The notes under the pieces: model-generated
The model's input: the letters and a program-made list of their open reading frames with translations, nothing else
What the model was told of the DNA's origin: nothing
The model's database searches: none
Assembly (NCBI GenBank): GCA_002085385.1
Contig: NATO01000058.1
Span: forward strand, 1-7,765
Direction: 5' to 3'
Length of the DNA stretch: 7,765 nt
Source of the DNA: a candidate division Zixibacteria bacterium 4484_93
Lineage (GTDB): Bacteria; UBP14; UBA6098; 4484-93
Shown here: piece after piece, positions 6,609 to 7,765 of the stretch
Position numbering within the stretch: position 1 is the first letter of the stretch
Layout: every line of letters starts with the position of its first letter
Made by a program: the position numbers and the translations under genes

Positions 6609-7577
6609 GTGAAAATAGAGCTCTACACGCAGGATAGATATGATGAGTGGGAGAACTTTGTCCTTCAGGCGAACAATGGAACAATCTTTCACCTGCGTCG
6701 ATTTCTATCTTATCACCCGCCGGGTAGATTTGATGAACTGGGGCTTATCTTCCGCCACAGGGGGAAAATAATCGGTATCCTGCCTGCTGTCATCGAGGGG
6801 GATACGGTTGTGTCGCATCGTGGGGCATCTTACGGTGGATTTGTCGTTGCAAACAATATGGGTATATACAGTTCATATCGGATGGTTGAGTCTGCTCTTG
6901 GATTCTTATCGAAAGAGGGGTTCTCCCGTCTCGTCCTCACACAAACGCCTCAGATATATTATCTATTTCCACACAATCATATCGATTTTGTTCTTGCGAA
7001 GTATGGTTTTACATTTCTCAAGCGTGAACTGACCGCTGTCCTCAGGCTCGAGCGGAATATCGATGATAATTTTGCTCGTTTCAAGCCGGAGGCGAGAACT
7101 GCTGTTCGCAAGGGTGAGCGAGAGGGTGCGGAGGTGAGGTTGTCCTCCGATTGGAAGCAGTTCTATCGCATCCTTGAGAGGAACCTCGGTATGCGTCATC
7201 AGGTCAAGCCGACGCACACACTCGATGAGCTTTTACACCTTCACCGGCTTTTCCAGGAGAAGATTCTCTTGTTTGGCAACTACTATCATAGCGAGCTTAT
7301 AGCAGGTGTTGTGATATTTGTGGCGAACCCCCGGGTGCTCCTTGCATTCTACATAAGTCATAATGAGGATTTCCAGCATCTTCGTCCGGTGAATCTGCTT
7401 TTCTATCATATCATCGGCTGGGGTATAGAGCGTGGGTTTCGGTATCTCGATTTTGGCACCTATACGCTTGATATGGAGCCGAACTTCGGCCTTGCCCGTT
7501 TCAAGGAGGGGCTTGGAGCGACGGGGCTTTTCCGTGATACCTACGCGGGGAGGCTTCCCGGCTCTCAGGATTTATGA
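6609..7577 (+). CDS. FemAB/GNAT-like acyltransferase (Acetyltransf_6 type)
   Basis: The gene encodes 322 residues from a GTG start three bases after the previous stop. It has no signal peptide and is probably cytoplasmic. The N-terminal half carries FHLRRFLSY, a KIIGILPAVIEGD strand and an RGASYGGFVV motif (about 71-80). The middle has the basic helix RFKPEARTAVRKGEREG (157-173) that usually separates the halves of FemAB-like proteins. The C-terminal half has the GNAT-like LIAGVVIFV strand, then LRPVNLLFYHIIGWGIERGFRYLDFGTY (residues about 258-285, read as two segments) and an FKEGLG segment near the end. FemAB proteins transfer aminoacyl groups to cell-wall precursors; relatives with this fold acylate sugars or act in exopolysaccharide and PEP-CTERM loci. 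Acceptor and donor cannot be told from sequence. Its place between a PorZ-like protein and LptA suggests an LPS or envelope substrate (inference). Confidence 0.8.
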   Translation: MKIELYTQDRYDEWENFVLQANNGTIFHLRRFLSYHPPGRFDELGLIFRHRGKIIGILPAVIEGDTVVSHRGASYGGFVVANNMGIYSSYRMVESALGFLSKEGFSRLVLTQTPQIYYLFPHNHIDFVLAKYGFTFLKRELTAVLRLERNIDDNFARFKPEARTAVRKGEREGAEVRLSSDWKQFYRILERNLGMRHQVKPTHTLDELLHLHRLFQEKILLFGNYYHSELIAGVVIFVANPRVLLAFYISHNEDFQHLRPVNLLFYHIIGWGIERGFRYLDFGTYTLDMEPNFGLARFKEGLGATGLFRDTYAGRLPGSQDL

Positions 7578-7765
7578 AAAGGCTTCTTGCAACCATTTTC
7601 TTTCTAACCTTTGTCCGCTTCTCATACGGCGGTGTGGAACTTATCCACTCCGATTTCTTGGAGACAAGCTTAAAAAACAAAGATGAGCTCCGATTGAAGG
7701 GTAATGTTGTTCTGGGTATGGACCACACATCTGTTCGAGCGCAGGCTGCCACCTGGAACAAGGAT
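7574..7765 (+). CDS. LptA/OstA-like periplasmic LPS transport protein (3' end outside window)
   Basis: Only the first 64 codons are inside the window. The ATG overlaps the previous stop in an ATGA (4 bases), with AGGA at 7567-7570 as Shine-Dalgarno, so translation is probably coupled. Residues 1 to about 19 form a signal peptide (MKRLLATIFFLTFV, cleavage near SYG). What follows, LRLKGNVVLGMDHTSVRA then QAATWNK, fits the OstA/LptA beta-jellyroll repeat: L-x-GNV-x-hydrophobic, then a strand that reaches an alanine-rich A-x-x-A-x-W/Y-N motif. LptA-type proteins form the periplasmic bridge that carries LPS to the outer membrane. The protein could be a short LptA or a longer OstA-domain protein; the window ends too soon to tell. 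It is the main evidence for an outer membrane. Confidence 0.7.
   Translation, partial: MKRLLATIFFLTFVRFSYGGVELIHSDFLETSLKNKDELRLKGNVVLGMDHTSVRAQAATWNKD

Overview
The window looks like part of a Gram-negative chromosome with about 50% GC and dense coding. An LptA/OstA-like gene implies an outer membrane. Two secreted proteins end in FlgD-Ig/type IX-sorting-like domains (YPxPF near the start, WDGR plus GxY near the end). That combination suggests the Fibrobacteres-Chlorobi-Bacteroidetes superphylum or an allied candidate phylum such as WOR-3/TA06, Cloacimonadota or Zixibacteria. The recognisable promoters look like ordinary sigma-70 sites (TTGACA), not the Bacteroidota type. The taxon is an inference; there is no rRNA or other marker gene here.

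Layout: (1) 1-3192, plus strand: the 3' part of a giant secreted adhesin-like protein made of four composite repeats of about 210 residues. Each repeat is two Ig-like modules; one extra module sits inside repeat 3, and a C-terminal sorting-like domain follows. (2) 3193-3511: a gap of about 320 bp between convergent genes, with no intact gene. It holds a possible decayed minus-strand reading frame with a strong Shine-Dalgarno, and a weak hairpin. (3) 3512-4240, minus strand: an exported DUF1573 protein. (4) 4241-4358: a divergent promoter region with good -35/-10 boxes on the minus strand and a plus-strand promoter so close to the next ATG that the transcript may be nearly leaderless. (5) 4359 to the window end, plus strand: a tightly packed operon of a two-propeller PorZ/Reg_prop-like secreted protein, a FemAB/GNAT-like acyltransferase (3-nt gap) and the start of an LptA/OstA-like LPS transport protein (ATGA overlap).

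All of the coding genes concern the cell envelope or surface. The operon joins a beta-propeller protein resembling the type IX secretion factor PorZ, a possible envelope acyl/aminoacyl transferase and an LPS-transport gene. One plausible reading is a surface-anchoring or LPS-modification unit, with the large Ig-repeat protein as a possible client. That link is inference. No mobile element, CRISPR array, tRNA or rRNA was seen.
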